A DNA stretch of 64,000 bases from Anianibacter sp965662745 (GTDB taxonomy: Bacteria; Pseudomonadota; Alphaproteobacteria; Rhodobacterales; Rhodobacteraceae). The DNA is taken from the NCBI GenBank assembly GCA_965662745.1, contig CBFIJK010000001.1, positions 1 through 64,000 of the forward strand, written 5' to 3'. A program made the position numbers and the translations under genes. Positions 1-9,465 of this stretch are shown piece by piece. The notes beneath the pieces are model-generated. The model did not search any database, was not told the origin of the DNA, and saw nothing but the letters and a program-made list of their open reading frames with translations. The stretch's first letter is position 1; every line of letters starts with the position of its first letter.

Positions 1-433
1 GGACGAGGATATCGCCGCGAAACCCTTTGTCGGGCGGACTGGTCAGCTTCTCGACAGGATGCTGGCCGCGATCGATCATTCGCGCGCGCCCGAAGGCGAT
101 GTCGCGCCGGTCTATATCGCCAATGTCCTGCCCTGGCGCCCGCCGCAGAACCGTGACCCCTCGCCCGAAGAAATTGCGATGATGCTCCCGTTCCTGCGCC
201 GCCATGTGGAATTGGCGCAGCCAAGATTCATCGCGCTGATGGGCAATATCGCCTGTCAGGCCGTGCTGGGTAAACGCGGGATCACGCGGCTGCGCGGCAC
301 CTGGACCGAAGCGTTCGGCGTGCCTGTCCTGCCGATGTTCCATCCCGCCTATCTGCTCCGGAACCCCCATGCGAAGCGAGAGGCCTGGGCCGATCTGCTG
401 ACGTTGCGTGCACGGCTGAGGCTGGGCGCATGA
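1..433 (+). CDS. uracil-DNA glycosylase, family 4 (5' end outside window)
   Basis: Base-excision repair enzyme that removes uracil from DNA. The reading frame is open from base 2, so the start codon lies to the left. Visible family motifs are PFVGRTGQLLDRM at the left edge, ANVLPWRPPQNRDP (substrate pocket) and the C-terminal MFHPAYLLRNP with the conserved His-Pro. The FeS-cysteine N-terminal region and the GEAPG-type motif are not in the window. An internal Met at base 59 is not the true start, because the conserved motif begins upstream of it. Its stop overlaps the next start in an ATGA arrangement, so the two genes are probably co-translated. Confidence 0.9.
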   Translation, partial: DEDIAAKPFVGRTGQLLDRMLAAIDHSRAPEGDVAPVYIANVLPWRPPQNRDPSPEEIAMMLPFLRRHVELAQPRFIALMGNIACQAVLGKRGITRLRGTWTEAFGVPVLPMFHPAYLLRNPHAKREAWADLLTLRARLRLGA

Positions 434-1047
434 TCGACACGGTGACCTTGCTGGCCTTCCTGCCTGCCGCGCTGGCGCTGAACCTGACTCCGGGGGCCGA
501 CATGATGTTCTGCCTGGGCCAAGGGCTTCGCGGCGGCCCACGTGCCGCGCTTGCGGCGGATGCCGGGATATCAGCCGGGGTTCTGGTGCATGTCCTATTG
601 GCGGCAGTGGGTCTCGGCGCGGCCCTGTCGGCGTTGCCCTGGGCATTCGAGGTCATCCGCTGGATCGGCGTCGCCTACCTTGTGGTCCTCGCGATCCAGA
701 CACTGCGCACGCCCATCGCCCAGACCGACCTGCCCGCCGTCAAGCCGCGAGAGGCGTTTCGGCAGGCTTTCATCGTGAACCTGACCAATCCCAAGGTGAT
801 CCTCTTCGTACTGGCCTTCCTGCCGCAATTCGTTGACCCCACCAACCCGCTTCTGCCGCAGTTCCTGACCCTCGGTGCGATTCTGTCGGCGGGTGGCTTC
901 GTTATCAACGGGGCGGTCGGCGTCTTCGCTGGCAGCCTTGGCCGACAAGTCGCCGGATCACGCACCTTCGCGCTCTGGACCCGGCGGGTGAGCGCATCGA
1001 TCTTCGTTCTGCTTGCCGCACGGCTGGCGCTTGCGCCCCGCGCCTGA
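430..1047 (+). CDS. LysE/RhtB-family amino-acid exporter
   Basis: Inner-membrane exporter of the LysE superfamily, 205 residues, the usual length for RhtB-type proteins that export threonine, homoserine or related amino acids. The N-terminal family signature NLTPGADMMFCLGQGLRGG is followed by several hydrophobic helices, and NLTNPKVILFVLAFLPQF in the middle matches the second conserved family block. The ATG overlaps the upstream TGA (ATGA). Substrate cannot be read from sequence. The neighbours (DNA glycosylase and moaB) do not suggest a pathway. Confidence 0.88.
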   Translation: MIDTVTLLAFLPAALALNLTPGADMMFCLGQGLRGGPRAALAADAGISAGVLVHVLLAAVGLGAALSALPWAFEVIRWIGVAYLVVLAIQTLRTPIAQTDLPAVKPREAFRQAFIVNLTNPKVILFVLAFLPQFVDPTNPLLPQFLTLGAILSAGGFVINGAVGVFAGSLGRQVAGSRTFALWTRRVSASIFVLLAARLALAPRA

Positions 1048-1062
1048 CTCCCAAGGATCCCC

Positions 1063-1605
1063 ATGTCCCGCATCGACGATAGCCGCGAATTCATCCCCGT
1101 CCGCATTGCCGTTCTGACCGTGTCGGACACGCGCACGCCCGAAGACGACCGGTCCGGCGATACGCTGGTCGACCGGCTGACGGGCGCGGGCCATACGCTT
1201 GCCGCCCGAAACATCGTCAGGGACGACCGCAGCGCGATTGCCAAACAGCTGCGCGAATGGTGCGCCGATCCCGAGATCGACGTGATCCTTTCGACCGGCG
1301 GTACCGGGCTGACGGGCCGCGATGTCACCGTCGAGGCGCACCGCGATGTGTATGAGAAAGAAATCGAGGCGTTCGGCACCGTCTTCACCCACGTCTCAAT
1401 GGCCAAGATCGGCACCTCGGCGGTGCAATCGCGCGCGACGGGGGGCGTTGCGAACGGCACATACCTGTTCGCGCTCCCCGGCAGCACCGGCGCCTGCAAG
1501 GACGCATGGGACGAAATTCTGGCCCGGCAACTCGATTACAGGCACCTGCCGTGCAATTTCGTCGAGATTTTTCCGCGTCTCGACGAACATAAGCGACGGA
1601 AATAG
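1063..1605 (+). CDS. moaB: molybdenum cofactor biosynthesis protein B
   Basis: MoaB/MogA-family protein of 180 residues. The family adenylylates molybdopterin before molybdate insertion, although E. coli MoaB itself is dispensable. The signature LSTGGTGLTGRDVTVEA (substrate and Mg binding) sits near residues 75-90, and the N-terminal AVLTVSDTRTPEDDRSGD block is typical. ATG at 1063 has an AAGGA Shine-Dalgarno just upstream. It follows the exporter by 15 bases and may share its transcript. No other molybdopterin genes are in the window. Confidence 0.9.
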   Translation: MSRIDDSREFIPVRIAVLTVSDTRTPEDDRSGDTLVDRLTGAGHTLAARNIVRDDRSAIAKQLREWCADPEIDVILSTGGTGLTGRDVTVEAHRDVYEKEIEAFGTVFTHVSMAKIGTSAVQSRATGGVANGTYLFALPGSTGACKDAWDEILARQLDYRHLPCNFVEIFPRLDEHKRRK

Positions 1606-1708
1606 CCAAAGCATGCGTATAACTCTCTTGTGACGCCTTGCCGCTTTGTGGACGGGGTGGCGCGCGCTACCTTCATGTCCGGGTCGGGCGAATAGGATTT
1701 TGATCGCC

Positions 1709-3163
1709 ATGAGATTTTTGCGCCGCAGCCTTGTCGGGCTGTTTCTGGTTTCCGTGACGCTGGGCATCCTTGCCTATGCGGGGCAGATGGTCTCGTCAGC
1801 GATCGAAGCACGCATGTCCGAGGAGGCGCCCAGCCGCCCGGCGCGCGAACGCGTCTTCGCGGTGAACACGGTTACCGTGGCGCCCGAAACGATCACGCCG
1901 GTCATGATGGTTTTCGGCGAGGTGCGCAGCCGCCGCACGCTGGAACTGCGGGCCAGCGCGGGCGGTACGATCATCGAGCTGTCCGAGAACTTCGAAGATG
2001 GCGGCGCGGTCGAGGCCGGGGAGCTTTTGCTGACCATCGACCCCAATAACGCGGAATCCGCGCTGGCGACGACCGAAACCTCGCTCGCCGAGGCGCGGGC
2101 AACGCTGCAAGAGGCGCAGCAGGCCGTCGGCCTTGCGCGCGACGATGTCGCCGCCGCCGAGGAACAGTTGGAGCTGCGCGAGCAGGCGCTCGCCCGGCAG
2201 CGCGATCTGGTTACGCGCGGCGTGGGGACAGAAGCCGCCGTTGAGACCGCTGCGCTCGCGTCAAGCTCTGCGCGGCAATCTCTCGTGTCCCGCCGCCAGG
2301 CCCTTGCCACCGCAGAGGCACGCGTCAACGCCGCCGAAACCGCACTGCGCCGTCAGGATATCGCCGTCGAAGAAGCCCGCCGCCGCCTGGCCGAGACGGA
2401 AATCTACGCGGAATTCTCCGGCACCCTATCAGAGGTTTCGGTGGTCGAGGGCGGGCTGGTGCAGACCAACGAACAGCTTGCCAGCCTGATCGATCCCGAC
2501 GCGCTTGAAGTCGCGTTCCGCGTCTCTACGACGCAATACGCGAGGCTTCTGGACGAGGATGGCCAGCTTCGGCAGGCGGACGTAAAGGTCTCTCTCGATG
2601 TTCTGGGCACCGACCTGACCGCAAGCGGCTCGATCAGCCGGGTCAGCGCCGCAGTCGGCGAGGGCCAGACGGGCCGCCAGATTTTCGCTCGCCTCAGCTC
2701 TGCCCCCGGTTTTAGGCCGGGCGATTTCGTGACCGTCGAGATCGAAGAACAGCCGCTGGAACGCGTCGCGCTCTTGCCCGCGACCGCCGTGGACGCGTCG
2801 GGCACCGTTCTTGTCATTGGCGAAGAAGACCGGTTGCGCGAGGCGCAGACAGAGGTTCTGCGCCGTCAGGGCGACGCGGTCATCGTGCCCGCAAGGGGCC
2901 TCGTGGGCGAGCAGGTCGTCGCCGAACGCACGCCCCTGCTTGGCGCGGGTATCAAGGTTCGTCCCACGGCCCCGGCAGGCGAAGCGCCTGAAGAGCCGGA
3001 ACTGCTGGAGCTTACTGAAGAACGGCGCGCCAAGCTCGTCGCCTTTGTTGAAGGCAACCAGTTCATGCCCGACGCCGCGAAACAGCGCGTGTTGGCGCAG
3101 CTTGGACAAGATCGCGTTCCCGCCCGTGTGGTCGAGCGGATCGAAAGCCGGATCGGAGGCTAG
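1709..3163 (+). CDS. RND efflux periplasmic adaptor (membrane fusion protein)
   Basis: HlyD/AcrA-type adaptor linking an inner-membrane RND pump to an outer-membrane channel. The preferred start is ATG 1709 (484 residues), since the protein then opens with basic residues and a single hydrophobic anchor (MRFLRRSLVGLFLVSVTLG). The in-frame codons upstream look untranslated. An alanine/glutamate-rich helical hairpin (about residues 105-225) follows the first lipoyl half, then beta-barrel sequence. The C-terminal ~50 residues after the barrel are an extra charged helical tail. It ends 3 bases before the permease, so the two form an operon. No TolC-type gene is adjacent. Confidence 0.9.
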   Translation: MRFLRRSLVGLFLVSVTLGILAYAGQMVSSAIEARMSEEAPSRPARERVFAVNTVTVAPETITPVMMVFGEVRSRRTLELRASAGGTIIELSENFEDGGAVEAGELLLTIDPNNAESALATTETSLAEARATLQEAQQAVGLARDDVAAAEEQLELREQALARQRDLVTRGVGTEAAVETAALASSSARQSLVSRRQALATAEARVNAAETALRRQDIAVEEARRRLAETEIYAEFSGTLSEVSVVEGGLVQTNEQLASLIDPDALEVAFRVSTTQYARLLDEDGQLRQADVKVSLDVLGTDLTASGSISRVSAAVGEGQTGRQIFARLSSAPGFRPGDFVTVEIEEQPLERVALLPATAVDASGTVLVIGEEDRLREAQTEVLRRQGDAVIVPARGLVGEQVVAERTPLLGAGIKVRPTAPAGEAPEEPELLELTEERRAKLVAFVEGNQFMPDAAKQRVLAQLGQDRVPARVVERIESRIGG

Positions 3164-3166
3164 ACC

Positions 3167-6100
3167 ATGGCGCGCAATTTCGGGGCAATCGGCGGGATCC
3201 TTTCCTATTTCGCGCGGCACGGAACGGCTGCGAACCTCCTTCTTGTGATCCTGATCGTTGCAGGCATCGCATCTTTCCCGCGGATGCGCGCGCAGTTCTT
3301 TCCCGATGTGATCGTCGATGATCTGGACGTGTCGGTCATCTGGCAGGGCGCCGGGGCCGAGGATATCGACCGCGCGATAATCCAGCCGCTGGAACAGGCG
3401 GTTCTTTCCGTCGAAGGCGTTGAAAGTACCGCGACGACGTCGCGCGAAGGGCGCGGGTCGATCCGGATCGAATTCGAACCCGGCTGGGATATGAGCCGCG
3501 CAGGCGATGACGTGGAAACCGCGGTGGACGCCGTCACCGGCCTGCCCGAAGACGCCGAAGCGCCCGAAGTGCAGCGCGGCGGTTGGCGCGACCGGGTGAC
3601 GGATGTCGTTATCACCGGCCCCGTCGCGCCCGATCAGCTTGGCCGCTTCGCCGATGAATTCGTCGCGCGCCTCTTTGCAGAGGGCGTCACGCGCACCTCG
3701 ATCCGGGGCGTCGCCGCGCCTGAAACGGTGGTCGAAGTGCCGTCGCTGTCGCTCGTGCGTCACGACATCACCATGGCCGAGATCGCGCAGGCCATCGCGG
3801 CCGAGGCGGAAACCGACCCGGCGGGCGATGTGGACGGGGCCAATGCCCGCGTCCGCACCGGCACCGCACGCACCGGCGCCGACCAGATCGCCGAGATCGA
3901 GCTGCGCTCGAACGCGGATGGATCGAAGCTGCGCATCGGCGATGTGGCCACGGTCAGTGTCGGCGGTGTCGACCGTGACCGCGCCTATTTCGTGGGCGAG
4001 AACCCGGCGATGTCGGTGCGCGTGGACCGGTCCGCTCAAGGCGACGCCATCGGCATTCAGCGGCAGGTCGAAGAGGTCGCCGCCGAGATGGAATTGACGC
4101 TGCCCGCAGGCGTCGAGATCGACCTGATCCGCACGCGGGCCGAGTATATCTCGGGACGGCTCGAGATCCTTCTCGACAACGCCTTGATGGGCCTCGCGCT
4201 TGTTGTCGGCCTCTTGTTTCTCTTCCTCAATGCCCGCACCGCCTTTTGGGTGGCGGCAGGCATTCCCGTGGCGCTGACGGCGGCCATCGCGATGATGTAT
4301 GCCGCCGGGCTGACCATCAACATGATCTCTCTCTTCGCGCTGATCATCACTTTGGGAATCGTGGTGGACGACGCCATCGTCGTGGGGGAGCACACCGATT
4401 TCCGTGCGCGGAAATATCACGAGGATCCGGTCGTCGCCGCCGAAACCGCCGCGCAGCGCATGTTCCCGCCGGTGTTTTCCGCGACCGTGACGACCGTGAT
4501 CGCCTTTTTTGGCCTCGTGGCCATCGGTGGGCGGTTCGGCGACCTGATTTCAGACATACCCTTCACGGTGATTGCCGTTCTGATCGCGTCGCTGGTGGAA
4601 TGCTTCCTGATCCTGCCGAACCACATGTCCCATTCGGTCACCATCGGCGGCAAGACGGCCTGGTATGACCTGCCAAGCCGGATCGTCAACATGGGCTTCG
4701 GCTGGGTGCGCGACACGCTGTTCCGCCCCCTCATGGCAGGGGTCGTCTGGGCGCGCTATCCTGTTCTGGCGCTGACGATTCTGCTGCTTGCGGTGCAGAT
4801 GGCATCCTTCCTGCGCGGCGATCTGCAATGGCGGTTTTTCAACGCGCCTGAACAGTCGAGCGTGTCCGGCAATTTCGCCATGTCCCCCGGGGCCACCCGC
4901 GACGACACCATCGAGATGATGCGAGAGATGCAGCGCGCGACCGAAGCTGTCGCTGCCCGCTACGAGGAAGAACATGGCACCAACCCGATCAGCTACGTGC
5001 TGGCCGAGGTTGGCGGTACGACCGGGCGCGGCCTGTCAGGGGCCGAGACGAAAGAACCCTACCAGCTTGGGTCCATCGCGATCGAGTTGATCGACGCCGA
5101 CCTGCGCCCCTATTCGTCCTTCGAATTCGTCGGCGCACTTCAGGACGAGGTCGTCCAGCACCCCTTGGCCGAAACGGTCAGCTTCCGGGGCTGGCGGTCC
5201 GGTCCCGGCGGCGATGCGCTGGACGTGGAACTGTCGGGCGCGGACGCCGAAACCCTGAAGGCCGCCGCAGAGGCTCTGAAAGAGCGCGCGGCGCAATTCG
5301 GCGAGGTCTCGGCGCTGGAAGATACGTTGGCCTATGACAAATCGGAACTCGTCCTGAACCTGACGCCGCAGGGCACCAGCCTTGGCTTTACCATCGACGA
5401 GCTTGGCCGCGTTCTGCGGAACCGCCTGAACGGGATCGAGGCCGCGACCTATCCCGTAGGTCCGCGGTCCGCCTCGATCCGCGTGGAACTGCCGCCCGAT
5501 GAACTGACCGCCGATTTCCTGGAACGCACACTCATGCGCACAGGTGCGGGGGCTTATGTGCCGCTCGCCGATATCGTGACTGTGACCGAGGAAAGCGGTT
5601 TCTCGACGGTTCGGCGCGAGAACGGCCTGCGTGTGGTGTCAGTCACAGGCGATATTTCCGATGACGATCCCGATGCCGCGAATGCGGTCATCGAGTCGCT
5701 GCGCGAAAACATCCTGCCGACGCTGGAAGAAGAATACGGCGTGTCCTGGCGGCTGTCCGGCCTTGCCGAACAAGAGGGCGAGTTCCTGAATGACGCACGC
5801 ACCGGGTTCATCCTGTGTCTTCTGGGCATCTACCTGACGCTTGCCTGGATCTTCGCAAGCTGGACGCGGCCCGTGGTGGTGATGGCAATCATTCCCTTCG
5901 GCCTTGTCGGGGCCTTCTATGGCCATGCCTTGTGGGATGTGCCCTTGTCGATGTTCTCGGTCGTGGGACTGATTGGCATGACGGGGATCATCATCAACGA
6001 TTCTATCGTTCTGGTGACCACGGTTGATGAATATGCCGAGGACCGTGGGCTTATCCCCGCGATCATCGACGGCGCGGCGGACCGTTTGCGCGCCGTGTTC

Positions 6101-6568
6101 CTGACGACGGCGACGACCGTTCTGGGCCTCGCGCCGCTGCTCTATGAAGGCTCGCAGCAAGCGCAGTTTCTGAAACCGACCGTCATCACGCTGGTCTATG
6201 GCCTTGGGTTCGGCATGATCCTCGTGCTGCTTGTCGTGCCGGCGCTGCTGGCGATGCAGGCCGATGTGGGCAAGCAAATGCGCGCCTTTCGCCGGGCCTT
6301 GTCGGCCGGGCGCCCGGGACGCGGGATTACCGTGGCGAGCGCTCTGGCCGCAGTGCTGGTCGCTGCCGCCTTTGCGGGAACGCTGGGCTGGGTGCTGGTG
6401 ACTGGCGGCTTGCCGGGTGACGTTGCAAACGCTCTACCGGACAGCGTGACACCGGTGACGGCCGCGCTGGGATTGTTCCTGGCGGCGGCGGCGGTGATAT
6501 CGGTGGTGGTGTACTTCCTGTCGGCGCTGGTCTTGTCGGTGCTGCCTAGAAGATCAGTTCAAGGCTAG
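3167..6568 (+). CDS. RND efflux permease (AcrB/MexB superfamily)
   Basis: Proton-driven inner-membrane efflux transporter of 1133 residues. The sequence shows an N-terminal helix, a large periplasmic loop, a central helix block with the proton-relay motif GIVVDDAIVVGE (Asp-Asp near residues 401-402), a second periplasmic loop and a second helix block (GLIGMTGIIINDSIVL). Usual family length is about 1020-1060. Here the twelfth helix is followed by a basic segment and two further hydrophobic stretches (roughly residues 1045-1125). The adaptor lies 3 bases upstream. The exported substrate is unknown; multidrug or lipophilic compounds are possible. Confidence 0.92.
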   Translation: MARNFGAIGGILSYFARHGTAANLLLVILIVAGIASFPRMRAQFFPDVIVDDLDVSVIWQGAGAEDIDRAIIQPLEQAVLSVEGVESTATTSREGRGSIRIEFEPGWDMSRAGDDVETAVDAVTGLPEDAEAPEVQRGGWRDRVTDVVITGPVAPDQLGRFADEFVARLFAEGVTRTSIRGVAAPETVVEVPSLSLVRHDITMAEIAQAIAAEAETDPAGDVDGANARVRTGTARTGADQIAEIELRSNADGSKLRIGDVATVSVGGVDRDRAYFVGENPAMSVRVDRSAQGDAIGIQRQVEEVAAEMELTLPAGVEIDLIRTRAEYISGRLEILLDNALMGLALVVGLLFLFLNARTAFWVAAGIPVALTAAIAMMYAAGLTINMISLFALIITLGIVVDDAIVVGEHTDFRARKYHEDPVVAAETAAQRMFPPVFSATVTTVIAFFGLVAIGGRFGDLISDIPFTVIAVLIASLVECFLILPNHMSHSVTIGGKTAWYDLPSRIVNMGFGWVRDTLFRPLMAGVVWARYPVLALTILLLAVQMASFLRGDLQWRFFNAPEQSSVSGNFAMSPGATRDDTIEMMREMQRATEAVAARYEEEHGTNPISYVLAEVGGTTGRGLSGAETKEPYQLGSIAIELIDADLRPYSSFEFVGALQDEVVQHPLAETVSFRGWRSGPGGDALDVELSGADAETLKAAAEALKERAAQFGEVSALEDTLAYDKSELVLNLTPQGTSLGFTIDELGRVLRNRLNGIEAATYPVGPRSASIRVELPPDELTADFLERTLMRTGAGAYVPLADIVTVTEESGFSTVRRENGLRVVSVTGDISDDDPDAANAVIESLRENILPTLEEEYGVSWRLSGLAEQEGEFLNDARTGFILCLLGIYLTLAWIFASWTRPVVVMAIIPFGLVGAFYGHALWDVPLSMFSVVGLIGMTGIIINDSIVLVTTVDEYAEDRGLIPAIIDGAADRLRAVFLTTATTVLGLAPLLYEGSQQAQFLKPTVITLVYGLGFGMILVLLVVPALLAMQADVGKQMRAFRRALSAGRPGRGITVASALAAVLVAAAFAGTLGWVLVTGGLPGDVANALPDSVTPVTAALGLFLAAAAVISVVVYFLSALVLSVLPRRSVQG

Positions 6569-6607
6569 GCTGTTCTTCCGAACCTCTGACCAGGGAAGCA
6601 TCAAAGG

Positions 6608-6632
6608 TGCCGGGCCCATCCACTGCCCGGCA
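6608..6632 (+). terminator. possible hairpin terminator after the RND operon
   Basis: TGCCGGGC (6608-6615) pairs perfectly with GCCCGGCA (6625-6632) around a 9-base loop, 40 bases after the permease stop. No U-run follows, so this could be an imperfect terminator or an RNA-stabilising hairpin. The rest of the 250-base gap up to 6820 shows no convincing gene. Confidence 0.35.
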
Positions 6633-6819
6633 GGCGAATTAGCTTTGCCAATTTTGCCGGAAGCGGCCCAGACCGCCCTTTCGATTTGGCTGGTCTTGGC
6701 GCGCCGAAGGTCAAAGTTCCAAAGCGGCTGCCATAAAGTGACTGGAACAAAGGCGGATCGACATCGCGCAGTCTGGCAATGGCCCCTCTGCCATCGGTGG
6801 TGGATGACGAAGTTGCTCG

Positions 6820-7617
6820 TTACCCGCCACTACACCCATCTATCTGAACAGCACGCCCGCCGCCCAGAACCGTGATCCTCATGTCGGACCGGTTCAGCAG
6901 GAACGGCCGACCCGAGGGCGGCACCATCTCGGTCACCGCAGACAGCGTGCCGCCACGACGCTGGGACAGCGCTTCGGCGATCCAGATGCGGCTGTCCGGC
7001 ATTTCGAACACTGCAACCTCGTCCCCGCCAAGCGCCGGCAAGGCGATATCGGCGCGCACGCGCAGACCGTCGGAAATTGGCTCAATCGCGCACGCGGCGC
7101 TTGCGGTGCCCCGCGCCGCCTGATCGCCCAGCGCATCGGTGATCCGGGGATCATGCGCGCCCGCACCCGAAAGAAGCGCCGACAGATCCACCGTCATCGG
7201 CATGCAGATATCGCGGCATACGCCGATCTGCAGCTCTGCCTTCAGGCGCATCGGTCCCGGCCCGCGCGGGGTCAGTTCCATCGGCAGCACCAGTTCATTC
7301 GCATAGCCGATCGTCCGCATGCCGTTCGTATGAAACACGCTCGGCACGGGCCAATGCAGCGTCACGCCGCCAAGATTGTCCGACCCGGACCAGTCAAAGC
7401 TTGGCGGGATGCCCGCTTCGCCCGGCGCGCGCCAATAGGTCTTCCACCCGTCATCAAGCCGCACGCGCAGCGCGGTCATGTACCGCCCGTTTTCCATCCG
7501 CCACCCCGGCAGGATAGAGATATCGGCCGCTTCGCCGGGTTTCGGCGACGCCTCAAGCCCGGCCCCGAAGGATAGGCCAAGCGCAAGCAAACTGGACAGA
7601 AGACGCATTTTGATCAT
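6820..7617 (-). CDS. exported DsbD-domain (thiol-disulfide interchange N-terminal-like) protein
   Basis: Predicted periplasmic protein of 265 residues with an N-terminal signal peptide (MRLLSSLLALGLSFGAG...). The body resembles the N-terminal immunoglobulin-like redox domain of DsbD/ScsB: GWKTYWRAPGEAGIPP, then LQIGVCRDICMP with a CxxxC pair near residue 130. It lacks the membrane and thioredoxin domains of full DsbD, so it may accept electrons from a separate membrane partner (inference). It is divergent from yqgE. ATG 7617 and a second in-frame Met three codons later are both possible starts. Confidence 0.78.
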   Translation of the reverse strand: MIKMRLLSSLLALGLSFGAGLEASPKPGEAADISILPGWRMENGRYMTALRVRLDDGWKTYWRAPGEAGIPPSFDWSGSDNLGGVTLHWPVPSVFHTNGMRTIGYANELVLPMELTPRGPGPMRLKAELQIGVCRDICMPMTVDLSALLSGAGAHDPRITDALGDQAARGTASAACAIEPISDGLRVRADIALPALGGDEVAVFEMPDSRIWIAEALSQRRGGTLSAVTEMVPPSGRPFLLNRSDMRITVLGGGRAVQIDGCSGG

Positions 7618-7731
7618 GACGCGACATTATGCACCGCGCGGGCAGAGGAAAGTCACAACTCGGCGACCTTTCGTGTGCTGTGGCTTTTCAACCCCTTGCG
7701 GACCGGCGGTGCATGACCAAAATGCTTCATC

Positions 7732-8307
7732 ATGTCCAATCCAGAAACAACCAGCGACCTGACCGGGAAACTTCTGATCGCGATGCCCGGAATGGGCGAT
7801 CCGCGGTTCGAAACGAGCCTGATCTTCCTGTGCGATCATTCAGACAAGGGTAGCCTTGGCCTGATCATCAACAAGCCGACCGAAGGCGTGACGCTTGACG
7901 ATCTGCTGACTCAGCTCGAGATCGACGGCGGCGACGGCAGCACCGGCGTGGGCGTTCATTTCGGTGGCCCTGTCGAACATGGACGCGGGTTCGTCCTGCA
8001 CTCGATGGATTATCCCGGGAACGATTCGACCCTGCGCGTCGGTGGCGGGTTCGGCATGACAGCGACGCTCGACATCCTCGAAGACATCGCGCGCGGGCGA
8101 GGGCCGGATCAGGCGATCCTTGCGCTTGGATATTCCGGCTGGGGGCCGGGACAGCTGGATGGCGAGATCGTCCAGAACGCCTGGCTCACCTGCGATGCGA
8201 CGCCCGATCTGGTCTTCGGAACGCCCGATCCCGAGAAATGGCAAAGCGCGCTCAAGGGTCTTGGCGTCGATGCGCTTGGCCTGTCGTCGGTCGCGGGACA
8301 CGCCTGA
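7732..8307 (+). CDS. YqgE/AlgH family protein
   Basis: UPF0301 family protein of 191 residues, matching the family length. The N-terminal GKLLIAMPGMGDPRFETS and the SLGLIINKP, FGGPVEHGRGF and LGYSGWGPGQLDGEI blocks are diagnostic. The biochemical role is not established; a member was linked to alginate regulation in Pseudomonas, and a general regulatory role is only inferred. It ends three bases before recO, so the two are probably cotranscribed. Confidence 0.9.
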   Translation: MSNPETTSDLTGKLLIAMPGMGDPRFETSLIFLCDHSDKGSLGLIINKPTEGVTLDDLLTQLEIDGGDGSTGVGVHFGGPVEHGRGFVLHSMDYPGNDSTLRVGGGFGMTATLDILEDIARGRGPDQAILALGYSGWGPGQLDGEIVQNAWLTCDATPDLVFGTPDPEKWQSALKGLGVDALGLSSVAGHA

Positions 8308-8310
8308 GCG

Positions 8311-9042
8311 ATGGAATGGCGCGACGAGGGCGCCGTTCTGAGCGTCCGGCGGCATGGCGAAAGCGCGGCCATTGTCGAGATGTTCACCCAGCACCATGGG
8401 CGCCACATGGGTGTCGTGCGCGGCGGCGCGGGGCGGCGGATGGCGCCGATCCTGCAACCGGGCGCGCAGCTGTCGGTGGCGTGGAAAGCGCGGCTTGAGG
8501 ATCACATCGGGACATTCACGGTCGAGCCGGTGAAAAGCCGCGCCGCGCAGGTCATGGGGGATCGGCTGGCGCTGTCGGCGCTGGGATCGGTGACCGCGCT
8601 CTTGTCCTTCACCCTGCCCGAACGCGAAACGGCGCCCGCCGTATATGCCCCCAGCCTTGGGCTTCTGGACATGCTGGGCGAGAACCCGCTCTGGCCACTC
8701 GCATACCTGCGATGGGAACTGGCGCTGCTCGAAGAGATGGGCTTTGGCCTTGACCTGACTCGCTGCGCGGCGACCGGATCACGCGAGGATCTGGCCTACG
8801 TCTCGCCGAAGTCAGGGCGCGCGGTCTCGCGCGGCGGCGCGGGGGATTGGGCCGACCGGCTTTTGCCGCTGCCGCCCTGCCTGTTGGGTCAAGGCCCAGC
8901 CAGCGCCGAGGAGATCCTGCAAGGTCTGCGTCTGACGGGGCATTTCATGGACGCCTGGCTTGCGCCGTCCCTCGGCAACAAACCCCTGCCCCCAGCGCGG
9001 CACCGCTTCGCCGACGCCTTTGCGCGTCACGGCATGATCTGA
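8311..9042 (+). CDS. recO: DNA repair protein RecO
   Basis: RecFOR-pathway protein that helps load RecA at single-strand gaps. The 243-residue length fits. The N-terminal OB fold begins MEWRDEGAVLSVRRHGES and continues through HHGRHMGVVRGG. The C-terminal helical domain contains FGLDLTRCAATG, where many RecO proteins carry a zinc-binding cysteine cluster. Only one Cys of that cluster is obvious here, common in alphaproteobacterial RecO. The 3' end overlaps the convergent META-domain gene by 16 bases. Confidence 0.92.
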   Translation: MEWRDEGAVLSVRRHGESAAIVEMFTQHHGRHMGVVRGGAGRRMAPILQPGAQLSVAWKARLEDHIGTFTVEPVKSRAAQVMGDRLALSALGSVTALLSFTLPERETAPAVYAPSLGLLDMLGENPLWPLAYLRWELALLEEMGFGLDLTRCAATGSREDLAYVSPKSGRAVSRGGAGDWADRLLPLPPCLLGQGPASAEEILQGLRLTGHFMDAWLAPSLGNKPLPPARHRFADAFARHGMI

Positions 9043-9428
9043 AAGACCAGCTCGCGACCCTTGTCATTGGTAAGGATCAGGATATTCCCCAGCGCCTCGG
9101 CCAGCGACATCTCGGAAAGGGCGGTGAAATAGACGGCTTCTTCTGCAAGCTGCGGGCATGCGCGTTTCGTCGCGCGGATCGGTCCGATCTCGATCCACGG
9201 ATAGGGCACGGATTGTGCGGCGCTGAAACGGGTGCAGGGCCCTTCGCCCGACACTTGCCCGGGCGTAGACACATCCAAGGTCGCGCGCGCTGTGAAGGGC
9301 GCGCCGTCAAGCTCTATCAGCCGGTACACCTCTCCGTCCGCATAGCCCGAAACGGTCTCATCGACGAGGTACGCGGCTAGAACCGCGGGCAGAGCGAGGA
9401 AGAGGGCAAGCAATAGCGCGGCTTTCAC
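9027..9428 (-). CDS. exported META-domain (HslJ-like) protein
   Basis: Small predicted envelope protein of 133 residues. It starts with a hydrophobic signal segment (KAALLLALFLALPAVLAA) and contains the META/HslJ-type pattern: YRLIELDGAPF, an interior GxGPCxRFSA turn, and a C-terminal ILILTND strand. HslJ-type domains are linked to outer-membrane or novobiocin-related phenotypes; the role here is unknown. The only in-frame start at the signal peptide is GTG at 9428. It converges with and overlaps recO, and is divergent from the next gene. Confidence 0.72.
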   Translation of the reverse strand: MKAALLLALFLALPAVLAAYLVDETVSGYADGEVYRLIELDGAPFTARATLDVSTPGQVSGEGPCTRFSAAQSVPYPWIEIGPIRATKRACPQLAEEAVYFTALSEMSLAEALGNILILTNDKGRELVFQIMP

Positions 9429-9465
9429 TGGCGAGGCGTTGGCGTGTCATGGCATATGGCGCGGC

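Noticed and set aside
2429..4420. Long minus-strand open frame antisense to the RND adaptor and permease
   Set aside because: Composition is His/Arg/Asp-rich shadow sequence typical of GC-rich antisense frames, and the plus-strand proteins are clearly real.
6645..6875. Short plus-strand frame ending in TRHYTHLSEQH, resembling the C-terminal tyrosine motif of phage integrases
   Set aside because: The tail lies antisense to the end of the DsbD-domain gene, no catalytic Arg/His box or attachment-site repeats are seen, and the resemblance is only ten residues.
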